Notes: generated from the letters alone by a model not told the origin. A stretch of DNA of 64,000 nucleotides from Cherax quadricarinatus (GCF_038502225.1 NC_091292.1:104022954-104086953); one strand, 5' to 3'. Shown: positions 34,425 to 48,049, counted from the first letter of the stretch. A program made the numbers and translations.

Positions 34425-35780
34425 TGTATGTGTGAGCGTGCGTGTGCGTGCGTGCATGCGCTTATACTGTACAATGGCCGAAATTCATGTGTCCGTGTTT
34501 ATTGTAGTATGTGTATATTTACAAGCGTGCATGCGTACATCCCTACCATTCGTGTGTGCGGTCGATCGTGTGCTGTGCGCGTATATACATCTGTGTTTGT
34601 TTATGTTTTTCCACTCCTGCTATGAGCAGTGTTTTTATCTATAATCGTGATTTGTGCGTGTGTGGAGGGATGGGGTCGCCTTTTTCTAACTATACTGTTG
34701 AGATATACTCTTAGAATGTTTAGTACACCAGTGAATGCACACACTTGTAGAGTTGTAAGGATTTAACCTAAGGAGGTAGTACTTTATTATCAGAGTTACT
34801 TATTACCGGGTTGTTAAAGGTATGGAGACCATTTTCTCAGTCAGCTAAAAGCAAGACATTAAGAAACCAAGACAACTACAGACTAACAGATCCATATTTG
34901 GAAGTCCTGACGGCCAGCCCTCATGGATGTCAACACTGGAGATGTCTATATGTTTATTTTCAACTCTTCTTGATCACTCATCACTTGTCAACTTTACCAC
35001 TGCATTAAAATAAACAATTATTTTATTATTTTATGGTCACAATCTTGTCCAGTGATATTAGCTGTAATTACTACCAAATTCTGACAATACCAAATGTTCG
35101 CAGTACAGGCACTCTTATGCCCCTCGCAGGCTTATACCTAAGCCCACTTTCAAAAAGAAACTAAGGAATTTACAACCTCATCTCGCTTTTCTGACTTTGC
35201 TTACATTGTGCGTCTGAGTGTTCACTGACGATATCACGTACTATGACCACTTAGCCGTTCCTTGTACCCGCCTGACGACACTAAATGCTGAGAAACTGAT
35301 ATTAAGACGAAGATACTTAAAAACAGGAGGAACTTACAAGAGGGACTTGCATAAAACAATATGCATAAAAGTGAATTAATTTCAATGAGATAATTAGTGC
35401 TGGAGTTATATAAAAAATTATATTCTTAAGACATTGTTAAAAAAAACTGAGGCAATTCAAAATTGAAATACTTTGATGCAGGTGCATTTCAGCAAACGAA
35501 AACTTAAAAGTGACTACTGATACTTTAAAAAAATACTCCAAGCGATGACAATTCGTGACAGGTAATTTGAAGTGCGGGTACACGCGCTGCTTAACACCTC
35601 CCCCCACCACCTGTCACCCAGCAGTGTCGCCTGGCACAGCGCAACACCCACCAACACATTTGCAGACATGATAGAATAATTAGCGAGATGGAATTCTCAC
35701 AACCACCACCTGCTTCTACGGGACATGTGCCCTGAAACAGACAGAAGCTCTTTCGCTTCTCCACTAGGAACACCAACCTA

Positions 35781-35784
<4 letters not shown>
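34425..35784. other. Unassigned sequence
   Basis: A TG-rich start (to about 34660) passes into AT-rich DNA with no recognised feature. Confidence 0.4.

Positions 35785-35874
<90 letters not shown>
35785..35874. repeat. (AT)n microsatellite
   Basis: About 45 AT units. Confidence 0.98.
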
Positions 35875-35876
<2 letters not shown>

Positions 35877-36059
35877 ACGAGTCTTCGTTACACACGCTTC
35901 CCCCGTTCATCTAGCAGTAAATCGCTACAGTACATAGAAGTTAGTCGACTGTTAAGGATCGCAGCCTATGAGTAAATGTTCATATGGGGATGAAGTGAGA
36001 GAGGGAGTAAACGATGGTGTATCTGATCAGTTTCAATAGTTTTTCCGTCGCAACCCAGC

Positions 36060-36330
36060 CTGAGGCCAGACTTCTTTTTTAATTACACGATCAACTTAAG
36101 CTTTACTGCCAACGTTCAACAGGTCTACATAACCATCACATTTCAAACCTTGATATTTGCTGCAAGAAGCTGTCCAGTTACCTCTTAAATCTTTCCCCAT
36201 TGTTCTGCCTATATTTTTGTATCTGTTGGTAGTAAAAGATTTAAGAGTCTTAGACCACGTATGTCGTGTTCTCTTATTGTGCTCTAACTCCCTTAGCTCT
36301 CCCTCCACCAAGTTATGATAGTGTGTAGAT
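36060..36330 (-). repeat. Dispersed repeat fragment
   Basis: It contains AACAGGTCTACATAACCATC and TATCTGTTGGTAGTAAAAG, related to the fragments at 30858, 44560 and 48050. The class is unknown. Confidence 0.4.
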
Positions 36331-36744
36331 TATGGATCTGCCCCTTAATTACTTACCATGAGAATGAGTGAAAGTTAAGGCTGCTGAAGGAAAAATAAGA
36401 CGTATGGAGGAAAAAATTAACGAAAAGGGATAAAACGAACGAGAAGAGAGTAGAAAAGCCGTGGACAGTAATGAATGACAATACAGAGAAAGAGGAGATA
36501 AACAACGAGAAGAGAATGATTAGGAACAGGAGGAACAAGAGACGTTATAGCAACAGGTGATACAGGTGAGGAATGAAGGTGATCATGTTAAGGAATGAAA
36601 GTGACCATGTTAGATGAACTGGGAAAACTGATAGAGAATGAGGTGTAACACATGTCAAGTGACAGGCAAGGGAAGAGAGGTTGCTGGGGTGGCGTATGCT
36701 AGGTGAGAGGGAGGGTGGGGAGGAAGAGGTGTTGCAGCGTGTCA
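36331..36744. other. Unassigned, purine-rich
   Basis: G/A-rich plus strand around 36370-36560; no feature recognised. Confidence 0.4.
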
Positions 36745-36838
36745 GGTGAGTGGAGGGGAGAGTCAAGTGAGGGAAGGGGAGAGTCAGGTGAGTGGAGGGG
36801 AGAGTCAAGTGAGGGAAGGGGAGAGTCAGGTGAGTGGA
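36745..36838. repeat. Tandem repeat, 42-bp unit, about 2.3 copies
   Basis: The unit combines GTCAGGTGAGTGGAGGGGAG with AGTCAAGTGAGGGAAGGGGA. Confidence 0.85.
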
Positions 36839-36844
36839 GAACCC

Positions 36845-37206
36845 TACAGCTACCTGCAAGGTTCACACAGGTACCCGAGGACCCTACTATTACTTGCATG
36901 GTTCATACAGGTACCCGAGGACCCTACAACTACCTACATGGTTCATACAGGTACCCGAGGACCCTACAACTACCTACATGGTTCATACAGGTACCCGAGG
37001 ACCCCACAACTAACTGCCTGGTTCATACAGGTACCCGAGTACCCTACAACTATCTGCATGGTTCATATAGGTACCCGAAGACCTTACTATTACCCGCATG
37101 GTTCATACAGGTACCCGAGAACCCTACAGCTACCTGCATGGTTCACACAGGTACCCGAGGACCCTACAATTAACTACATAATTCCTACAGGTACCCGAGG
37201 ACTCAT
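36845..37206. repeat. Minisatellite, 40-bp unit, about 9 copies
   Basis: The unit is GGTTCATACAGGTACCCGAG plus GACCCTACAACTACCTACAT. Copies differ at scattered sites; the frame rotates with the 40-base period. Confidence 0.95.
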
Positions 37207-37329
37207 GATTAGAAAAACCACAACTAGAAAAAGTGTTGGCAATGAGTTGAGTGTGTGAGTGGGTTACCCTCAGCTGACAGTGAAGTCTCAGTATCATGAG
37301 AGAGAATGTCTACATTTGTCTTTGTAGAA

Positions 37330-37540
37330 TTAAAGTTGTACAGTACTGACAACTTGATGAAGAAGACACATGTGCAACACCATCGTATCTATGCTGAAGA
37401 CGTTCCGCCAACTAGTGGTTTTATCAACTCAAAACAGAGGTTAATAGAGGTGTAGACACGGGAGACAATAGAAAACGAGGTAACACGGGAGACAGTAGAA
37501 AACGAGGTAATCAGTTCCTCCGCCCAGATGGTGTTGACCA
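37330..37540 (-). mobile_element. Probable Penelope-like terminal remnant
   Basis: On the minus strand, GTTGATAAAACCACTAGTTG-GCGGAACGTC is followed by GTGTTGCACATGTGTCTTC. I recall this order (TTGATAAA, short hairpin, GAAACGTC, TGTTGCACATGTGTC) as the terminal region of arthropod Penelope-like elements. A 28-bp duplicate (GACACGGGAGACAATAGAAA) lies at 37456-37512. No coding part is present. Confidence 0.4.
37399..37427 (-). ncRNA. Hammerhead-like core, degenerate
   Basis: Minus strand: TTGATAA, stem II ACCA-CTAGT-TGGC (CCA/TGG paired), GGAAC where GAAAC is expected, then GTC. Flanks TGAG and TTCA can pair as a short stem I. Two core positions deviate, so it is probably inactive. Confidence 0.3.
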
Positions 37541-37662
37541 CAGAAGTCATGATGAGTCTGAACCTCAGGCAAGAAGATGGTCGCTTATAAAGATTCCCGG
37601 GAGTTGTATGTGTGTCTTATTCATCACATACGTCCAGCTGAACCTTGTGTAACTTGTAATAC

Positions 37663-39399
37663 GCCCCTTATAATGCACTTAGCAATAAATGTGATCCAAA
37701 AGTCACTAAACCTAATGAAACACCACTACATCCCACTGACACAGCTAACAAGATAAACGACTTCTTCTCAACCATAGGATCTAATCTCGCCAGTAAAATC
37801 CCACATACCAATGCCCATGCCGGGGACTACCTAGATGGGAATTTCCCTAATTCCTTCTATCTTGCACCAACTGAGCCCACGGAAGTCACCGAGATTATAA
37901 AGTCACTTAAAAATAACTCGGGGAATCTGTCTCATGTCCCACCATTACTGTACAAGCGAGCGGCCCATGTCCTTTCGCATGCTATTTCATTACTCTTTAA
38001 CAAGTCACTAGAGACTAGCACCTTCCCGAAACTACTCAAGATGGCAAGGGTTACACCAATACATAAAGGTGGTGACCCTACAGACTTAAACAACTATAGG
38101 CCAATATCTAACTTACCATTGCTATCCAAAATCTTTGAGAAACTCGTGCACAGGAGACTGTATTCATTTATAACGGCTCAAAACATACTCAGCCCCTGCC
38201 AATTTGGATTCAGGAAAAATAAAAGCACTAATGATGCAATTATAAAAATGCTAGATCTGCTTTACACAGCATTGGAAAATAAGGAATATCCACTAGGAAT
38301 TTTTATTGACCTAAGAAAAGCTTTTGACACAGTAGACCACGACATCCTACTCCACAAACTTGATCATTACGGTATAAGAGGCCATGCGCTTGCTTATTTC
38401 AAATCTTACATTACTAATAGGTATCAGCACGTCACCATTTAAGACACAGCATCAGCAACACGGCCACTTGATACTGGAGTTCCGCAGGGAAGTGTCCTTG
38501 GTCCCCTGCTCTTCCTCATATACATCAATGACCTTCCAAACGTATCCCAGCACCTGAAACCCATTCTCTTTGCTGACGACACGACTTATGTCATCTCTCA
38601 CCCTAATCTTGCCACCCTCAACACCACTGTGAATGAGGAGCTGATCAAAATATCGACTTGGATGACAGCCAATAAACTTACGCTTAACACTGACAAAACC
38701 TACTATATTATGTTTGGTAGCAGAGCAGGAGATGCACAAATTAACATTAAGATTGACAACACTCTAATTACCAGAAATAATGGGGGCAAATTCCTAGGCT
38801 TATACCTTGACAACCTGAATTTCAGCACCCATATCCAGCATATAACCAAAAAAGTATCCAAAACGGTTGGGATCCTCTCCAAGATACGATACTACGTGCC
38901 GCAAAATGCCCTTCTCACACTATACTACTCACTTATTTATCCATACCTCACCTATGCTATTTGTGATTGGGGATCAACTGCAGCAGCACACCTAAAGCCA
39001 ATAATAACCCAACAAAAAGCTGCAGTAAGAATAATCACAAAATCCCATCCCTGGCAACACACCCCCCCACTCTTCATAGACCTAAACTTACTCCCTGTTC
39101 AGTACATCCACACTTACTACTGTGCACTCTACATCTACAGGGCCTTAAACTCTAATATCAACCTTGACCTAAAACGCTTTCTTGATAGTTGTGACAGAAC
39201 CCACAGGCATAACACCAGACACAAACATCTCTACGACATTCCCCGTGTCCGACTAAACCTTTACAAAAATTCAATGTATGTCAAAGGCCCTAAAATCTGG
39301 AATACCCTACCTGAGAACTCTAGAACTGCAGACACATTCATCACCTTCAAAACTACCATTAGAAAACATCTTATCTCCCTGATACACCCTGTCAACTAA
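37663..39399 (+). pseudogene. LINE reverse transcriptase with one in-frame stop
   Basis: One reading frame of 579 codons is broken only by a TAA at 38440-38442; AAA-to-TAA is the simplest explanation. Before the stop lie the palm entry IHKGGDPTDLNNYRPISNLP, QFGFRKNKSTNDAI and motif A FIDLRKAFDTVDHDILL. After it come motif B DTGVPQGSVLGPLLFLIYIN, the FADD box, a GKFLGLYLD segment and a C-terminal tail ending in GPKIWNTLPENSR. All catalytic residues visible by eye are intact, so the copy looks young apart from the stop. It would encode the polymerase of a non-LTR retrotransposon. The 5' end, with endonuclease, was lost on insertion. Confidence 0.9.
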
Positions 39400-39785
39400 C
39401 TACACGAATACCACCTGGTGGTTCACACTTACACTCACTGACTCATTTGACCATAAACAGAAATATTAATCTCAATCTTAAAATAATGAATCCTGTGATA
39501 CTCCAATACTGAAACTATGTACTGTGCCAAAACAAAAGCATTTACATTGCTAAACTCACTAGTATTTAGTCACTTAGCCATAATACCAACTTACCTCATA
39601 ATTTGTAATATTTTACAATTAAGAATAAAACTAAGTCTGCCCGAAATGCCTAGCCATGCTAAGCGTTCTAGTGGTACACTCTGTAATCACTATTTTACTA
39701 CATGTAAACCACACAATAACCAAATTTCTGTAAACTCAGCATTGTAATCCTTATAGAGAATAAACTTTGAATTTGAAAGAGAAAT
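37663..39785 (+). mobile_element. 5'-truncated LINE of a second family (CR1/L2-like)
   Basis: The coding frame opens just after a TAA near 37662 and ends at 39399. About 380 bases of 3' untranslated sequence follow, ending AATAAACTTTGAATTTGAA at about 39775, a short direct repeat typical of CR1/L2-type 3' ends. The endonuclease domain and ORF1 are missing. The protein is clearly different from the copy A/E family (shorter linkers, DTVDHDILL instead of DTVPHKRL). Confidence 0.85.
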
Positions 39786-39804
39786 CTGGGTGCTGGGAAA
39801 CAGA

Positions 39805-39975
39805 TATTAAGTGCCTCACCTGGCACTTGTTGCGAGGGTCATACACTCACCTGCATCTCACCTGGTACTTGTTGCGTGGGTCATACACTCACTTGGCACT
39901 TGTTGCGAGGGTCATACACTCACCTGTACCTCACCTGGCACTTGTTGCGAGGGTCATACACTCACCTGTTCGAGA
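39805..39975. repeat. Tandem repeat, about 42-bp unit, 4 copies
   Basis: The unit is CACCTGGCACTTGTTGCGAG plus GGTCATACACTCACCTGTACCT, with one copy shortened. 39976-40521 holds nothing recognisable except an A19 run near 40101. Confidence 0.85.
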
Positions 39976-40521
39976 GAAAGGATCATACAAGTCCTTCAGT
40001 ATATCAAGATTAACATCAAAATACAATTACTGTTAAATTAATTAATAATGGTAAAACTCTACCATCATTACTCAAGAGAAGACGAACCTAAACGATTTCA
40101 AAAAAAAAAAAAAAAAAATCAGGAAAAATTTAAAGATGTAAAAATTGAATTGTAAAATTAACCTAAGTAAGTTTAGAGTTTAATCACGAAACATACTTGA
40201 ACTGTAGCGTTTCTAAACAATGAAAATAATTAGTTTGCATTCCGGCGATATCAAAACGTCACCACATACCGTCTTGGCTCATTAAAGGCGCTTCTGAAAA
40301 TAGTTACAATAATTTGTTTTCTCTACTTTATCGGAACACCACATCGGTCCCTCTCCCACCAAGTTTGGTAACTCAAAGAAGGAACACACATTCACCATCA
40401 TTCATTCAATAGTTGCCTTGCCAGAGGTGCACGAAAATCATAATTCAAATTACGAACTGCAACATCTCCGCCCACATTTGGGATTCAAGTGCAGGTATTC
40501 TTGAAAAAATGCCTTATATAC

Positions 40522-42419
<1,898 letters not shown>

Positions 42420-43794
42420 CGGCGATAGTAGCAGTAGCAGCATTGACCGCAATAGCACCAATAAGAGCGGCGGTAGCAGTAGCAGCATTTACCGCAATAG
42501 CACCAACAAGAGCGGCAGTAGCAGTAGCAGCATTAACCGCATTAACACCAACAAGACCGGTGGTAGCAGCAGCAGCACTAACCGCAATAGCACCAAGAGC
42601 GGCGGTAGCAGTAGCAGCAGTAACCGCATTAACACCTACAAGACCGGCAGTAGCAGTAGCAGCATTAACCGCATTAACACCAACAAGACCGGCGGTAGCA
42701 GTAGCAGCATTAACCGCATTAACACCAACAAGAGCGGCGGTAGCAGTAGCAGCAGTAACCGCAATAGTACCAACAAGAGCGGCGGTAGCAGTAGCAGCAT
42801 TAACCGCATTAACACCAAGAGCGGCAGTAGCAGTAGCAGCATTAACCGCATTAACACCAACAAGACCGGCGGTAGCAGTAGCAGCATTAACCGCATTAAC
42901 ACCAACAAGAGCGGCGGTAGCAGTAGCAGCAGTAACCGCAATAGTACCAACAAGAGCGGCGGTAGCAGTAGCAGCATTAACCGCATTAACACCAACAAGA
43001 GCGGCGGTAGCAGTAGCAGCAGTAACTGCAATAGCACCAACAAGAGCGGCGGTAGCAGTAGCAGCATTAACCGCATTAACACCAACAAGACCGGCAGTAG
43101 CAGTAGCAGCATTAACCCCATTAACACCAACAAGACCGGCGGTAGCAGTAGCAGCATTAACCGCATTAACACCAACAAGACCGGCAGTAGCAGTAGCAGC
43201 ATTAACCGCATTAACACCAACAAGAGCGGCGGTAGCAGCAGCAGCACTAACCGCAATAGCACCAACAAGAGCGGCGGTAGCAGTAGCTGCATTAACCGCA
43301 TTAGCACCAACAAGAGCGGCGGTAGCAGCAGCAGCATTAACCGCATTAGCACCAAGAGCGGGGGTAGCAGTAGCAGCATTAATTAACCGCAATAGCACCA
43401 ACAACAGCGGCGGTAGCAGCAGCATTAACCGCAATAGCACCAACAACAGCGGCGGTAGCAGCAGCATTAACCGCATTAGCACCAACAACAGCGGCGGTAG
43501 CAACAGCAGCATCATTAACTGCAATAGCACTAACAAGAGCGGGGGTAGCAATAGCAGCATTAATTAACCAAATTAGCACCAACAAGAGCGGGGTTAGCAG
43601 TAGCAGCATTAATTAACCGCATTAGCACCAACAAGAGCGGCGGTAGCAGTAGCAGCATTAATTAACCACATTAACACCAACAAGAGTGGAGGTAGCAGTA
43701 GCAGCATTAACCGCATTAGCACCAACAAGAGCAGCGGTAGCAGTAGCAGCATTAACCGCAATAGCACCAACAAGAGCAGCGGTAGCAGCAGCAT
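42420..43794. repeat. Minisatellite, 45-bp unit, about 30 copies
   Basis: The unit is GCGGCGGTAGCAGTAGCAGC plus ATTAACCGCATTAACACCAACAAGA. It reads open in all frames because 45 is divisible by three. Variants are ATTAACACC/AATAGCACC and AAGACC/AAGAGC, with some shortened units lacking CCAACAA. It is interrupted on the right by the element at 43795. Confidence 0.97.
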
Positions 43795-44300
43795 CAGGGT
43801 TGCCAGATAAATCTCGCGAATACCCCCTACTGGTCATCCAATTTCCACCCATTTTAAGATTTTCCCATTATTTTTGGTGGTTGTTATTTAGACTTAGAGT
43901 ATATAGACTATTAGTAATTTAATATAATTGGTATTATTTGCAATATTATTTAAATAGTGATAGTCACTATAAGCTGTTTAATAATCTTATATAAATCAGT
44001 TATAAGCCACATAACAAACTTTAAACATCGAGTTTTTTCTCCATTATTTGCATTACTGTTGCAGCCATTGAGTGCAGGAGTATGGCAGGTCTGGCTCATT
44101 GTAAATGACATACTATTCCCTATTTAACAATCCATCAACGTCAGAAGGCATCATAAATATTTTTGACATGGACACTGGGGAAAATACTAGTTACATAGGA
44201 ATTAAAATCCCCTCGTTTTTAATAAACCACTGTTAGAAAAACAGTTTTCCCCATGTTCCCCTCCCCATAGTTTTGATATATTCCCAATGTGGCAACCCTG
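43795..44300. mobile_element. MITE with CAGGGTTGCCA terminal inverted repeats
   Basis: The left end CAGGGTTGCCAGATAA and the right end, read inverted, CAGGGTTGCCACATTG share an 11-bp perfect terminal repeat. Both are preceded outward by AT. The 506-bp interior is AT-rich with no coding frame. AGC-rich array sequence lies on both sides (GGTAGCAGCAGC and CAGCAACAG), so the element sits at the edge of the 45-bp array. CAGGG ends are common in hAT elements, but an 8-bp target duplication is not evident, so the superfamily is open. Confidence 0.7.
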
Positions 44301-44559
44301 ATCAGCAACAGTAAAACTGTGCAGGAGAAGTGCACAGTGCCACGGCCTGCCAGACACCATTGTGGGGACGTACTATTTTGGGCAACACCGCCATAAACTA
44401 ACTTTCCCCGAGTCTTGCTTTATCCTCACCTTCTCAACACCTTAATCCACAATCACCACCACCACAGTCACTATCAGAGTCACTACCACCACCCTCACTG
44501 TCTTTATCACCATCTGTTCCATGGCCATCATATCTGTGACCGGATTTGAAAGTTCTACT
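44301..44559. other. Unassigned sequence
   Basis: A short CAC/ACC-rich block lies near 44450-44510; nothing else is seen. Confidence 0.4.
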
Positions 44560-44780
44560 TTTACAGCCCTGCCTGATGACAGGCTTTATTGGTGACAGCT
44601 TGATCAACCAAGCTGTTGCTCGCTGTATCATGAAGGGCTACATAGGCATTACATATAGGTTGATCCAGCAAATTTTGCAGGAACTTGAATAGTTACTTCG
44701 AAACTTTTATCATATGCTGACATATCTTGTATCTGCCGGTAGAAGGTTGAAAAGTCGTATACCAATCATGCTGACCAAAT

Positions 44781-44838
<58 letters not shown>

Positions 44839-44960
44839 CCACTGAGTTTATTATAAAATTCTTCCTGTATCTCCTATTTCAGTATGAATAGTAGTAATGT
44901 ATGTAGACTGTGGCACTGGTTCTCAAGTATTTTCCATGTATACAATTAGGTGTATCTCCC
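44560..44960 (-). repeat. Dispersed repeat fragment with (CT)n insertion
   Basis: AGCTTGATCAACCAAGCTGTTG and TATCTGCCGGTAGAAGGTTG match the dispersed fragments at 30858, 36060 and 48050. A (CT)27 tract at 44781-44835 interrupts it. Confidence 0.5.
44781..44835. repeat. (CT)n microsatellite
   Basis: About 27 perfect CT units; a smaller CT tract follows at 45068-45092. Confidence 0.98.
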
Positions 44961-45257
44961 TTCCTCTGCAGAGAGCACACTCGGATTTCTTTAAGCCATT
45001 ATCAGGAACTTAATAGTTTATAAATTCTATGCGGGCAGTAAACGATTTCTGTTTATTTTCTTGTTCGGATCTCTTTCTCTCTCTCTCTCTCTTGAAACTA
45101 ACTGAAAGTACAGAACGCACTTCTAAGAAAGAGAACGAGTCATCTACATAATACCATTAATGACGGACTCTTTCTGAAAATTTTAATAATCGTCTCGGTT
45201 ATAAATGAAAGAAAAATCGTGATGAACGACTGTCAATCAATAAACAGAATACTTGAC

Positions 45258-45325
45258 GGGGACTTGAACCATGGTCCTTGTAGGCAGCAGGCCTACTACC
45301 CACATGGAACATGGTTCGAGTCCCC
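45258..45325. other. Nested hairpin containing a tRNA B-box-like arm
   Basis: Outer arms GGGGACTTGAACCATG and CATGGTTCGAGTCCCC pair with one mismatch across 36 bases. Inside, GTAGGC-AGCAG-GCCTAC forms a second perfect 6-bp stem. The right arm carries GGTTCGAGTCCCC, close to a polymerase III B box. It resembles a SINE or tRNA fragment folded back on itself. Confidence 0.45.
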
Positions 45326-46323
45326 GCCCAATCTTCCTTTTCATATCAATTATCTTTCTGGTCTGGCTACATTTTCTTCATATTTTCCAGATCGTGACAG
45401 TTATATTCTGGGCTTTTACCTATTCCCTCTTTGTCAATGAAACGGTCTGCATGCGTTTTGTATCTTGTGGTCGTGTTAAGTTCTTCATTCTTTAAGTATC
45501 TACGTGGCTGACAGGTGAGGCACATACTTAATCATCACCTCCCCCCCCCCCCACTTCCCAAGTCTCTTCCTGCTCATGCTGGTAATTTTATTATCATACG
45601 TAAAAAACTCATCCTGTGTATTGAAATATGAGATGACTAGTGACTAGCCTTTGTTTCCACAATGTATCACACAGCACACAGTAGCCGCAAAATTATTTCC
45701 CTAATTTTGATAAATAAAAAACTTCCACACTTTCCTGGACTACCTCCATCGCCCTATATTCTCATCCCTCCCTCATACTAACACTACTTAACCCTCCTCC
45801 TCGCAAGCTCCCTCACTCCCTCACGCACACTCCCCACGTATAACTCAATAAATCCTTATAATACTCCTCAATTAAAGTTTGCTCATTCGCTATCGTGTGG
45901 ACGGGAGGATTCAGACTCTCAATGTTCAAACGATGGCGGTAATGCCAGACGAAGTCCACGGGTTAATTACTAACATGACGATAATTGTGATTTTAAGGTC
46001 GACTTTGTCTTGCTCGGTGCAGTTATCCTTGTCTCTTGGTAGGGGAGAGGGGTGTTAGATAATGGCATAGTAGAGAGCAGGGTGAGGAGAGACGACAGGG
46101 TGGGGTTGGTGGAGGAGAGGTAACAAGGTAGAGTGGAGTAGACAGTGGAAGGGAAGGGCTATGGGTGGGATGGAAAGGTGTGGAAGAGAAAAATGAGTAA
46201 AATTTATACTTGGAGTGGAGGGTAAAGTGGAGTAGAGAAGGGAAGGGAAAGGGATGTACAAGAAGCACGAGTGGGGCGAAGAAAAGATTACTTGTAACAC
46301 AAGGGGCAACTGAAATGACAAGT
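45326..46323. other. Unassigned, with a C12 run and purine-rich tract
   Basis: C12 lies at 45541-45552. 46040-46260 is G/A-rich. No gene is seen. Confidence 0.4.
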
Positions 46324-46470
46324 AACAGGCGAAGACCTAGGTGACTCACAAGGTGAGGGGAAAAAAGAAACAGGTGAAGAGCTAGGTCATTCACAAGGTA
46401 AGGTAACAAAAAGAAACAGGTGAAGACCTAGGTGACTCACAAGGAGAAGGGACAAGAAAAAAAAACAGGT
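46324..46470. repeat. Tandem repeat, 45-49 bp unit, 3 copies
   Basis: The unit is AACAGGTGAAGACCTAGGTG plus ACTCACAAGG and a variable purine stretch. Starts are 46324, 46369, 46415 and 46464. Confidence 0.85.
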
Positions 46471-46714
46471 GAGTGGTCCACATCATGTCCTCCCCCAGCT
46501 CGGCTTTCCTCTCTCACATCTCCAACAAAATACTGCTGGACTTAAGCACGTTCCTTGTGGCACTCGTGCAACTTTGTGCTGGCACTATTAACCACAGCCA
46601 CACTCTCCTACACTCGTGCTCCAAACTTGCTCATAATAGGAAAAACCCAGTGTGCATTACCATTTATAACATCTGAGGGAACATGGTGGAACGAGAACAC
46701 AGTCTAAGCACAAA

Positions 46715-46995
46715 ATGACCTCCTCCCTCCCTCACTCCCTCTGACCTCCAGCCCTCCCTCCCTCCCTCTGGGTAACCTTCCACCTCCCTCCCTCAATCCC
46801 AGTACCCTCCAACCTACCTCCTTCCCTCCCTCAATCCCATCAACCTTCAGTCTCCCTCTCTCCCGGTAACGTTCAACCTCACTCAAACTTCCCTCACTGT
46901 CTGGATCCCAAGCCTCCCTCCATCTTCCATCCCAGTAACCTCCAACATTTCCCCCTCAATCACAGAAACCTCCAGTCTCCCTCCTTTCCTCTTAG
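46715..46995. repeat. Degenerate CCTCCCT-rich repeat
   Basis: Loose copies of CTCCCTCAATCCCAGTAACC-type blocks. 46471-46714 and 46996-47360 show no recognised feature. Confidence 0.55.
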
Positions 46996-47360
46996 AGACC
47001 CTCCATTTTACTTGTTTCTCTACTTCCTTAAGCAGTGGCGCACCCTACTATGGTTACATCTATAGGCTGCACACACTATATTACACTCAACCCTGGCCCC
47101 TTCAATCTTTAACATTAACATTATTTTCAAAACCATCATTATCATCCCTCCATCAACACCACCAACATTATCATTTCCACCACCATCATTTCTACCACCA
47201 TACGACCTACGACCCTTCAACTGCCCTGGGGCTGGATAAAAGGCGAGATACCTAGAGTTTTCATGAGGAAACTATGGCCTTACCAGTGGCGGATGAAAAA
47301 TTGCGTAACAATTTATAAAATATACTAAAAAAAAACTAGGAATACCATTTGTATGTGTGT

Positions 47361-47650
47361 ACTCACCTATTTGTACTCACCTATTTGTGGTTGCAGGGGT
47401 CGAGTCCTAGCTCCTGGCCCCACCTCTTCACCGGTTGCTACTAGGCCCTCTCTCTCCCCGCTCCATGAGCTTTATCAAACCTCGTCTTAAAACTGTGTAT
47501 GGTTCCTGCCTCCACTACGTCATTTTCTAGGCTATTCCACTGCCTTACAACTCTATGACTGAAGAAATACTTCCTACTATCTCTCTGACTCATTTGTGTC
47601 TTCAACTTCCAATTGTGGCCTCTTGTTTCTGTGTCCCCTCCCTGGAACAT

Positions 47651-47653
<3 letters not shown>
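47361..47653 (-). mobile_element. 3' end of the copy A/E LINE (copy D)
   Basis: About 290 bases nearly identical to 53296-53577: last codons and 3' untranslated region, ending in two ACTCACCTATTTGT units and a short GT tract (47351-47360). The 5' breakpoint, after GGAACATCCTGT, is fused to (GT)45. Confidence 0.9.

Positions 47654-47743
<90 letters not shown>
47654..47743. repeat. (GT)n microsatellite at LINE 5' breakpoint
   Basis: About 45 GT units directly abut the truncated LINE copy D. 47744-48049 is unassigned. Confidence 0.98.
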
Positions 47744-47749
<6 letters not shown>

Positions 47750-48049
47750 TGAACAAATAGAATAAGTAATGAACATCTAGATAATGTATATTCTACCTAT
47801 CTACTCTGAGCTCACAAACATCTTAAGTGTTACAGTGATGCACATGTGACCCATGGAATATGCTTCATATGTAAGCAGACACTTCTTCATAAGACCTACG
47901 ATGATCGTTCGTGGATAACTGTGAAGCTGCAACAGTAAGACAATTTGAGACAATTATAGTTCAAAACGTATATATCACAGAAAATGCCTATCAGAATTTA
48001 CTCATAAAAAAAGTAGCTGACCGAGGAGCTACATGTGATCAGTTTGGTG

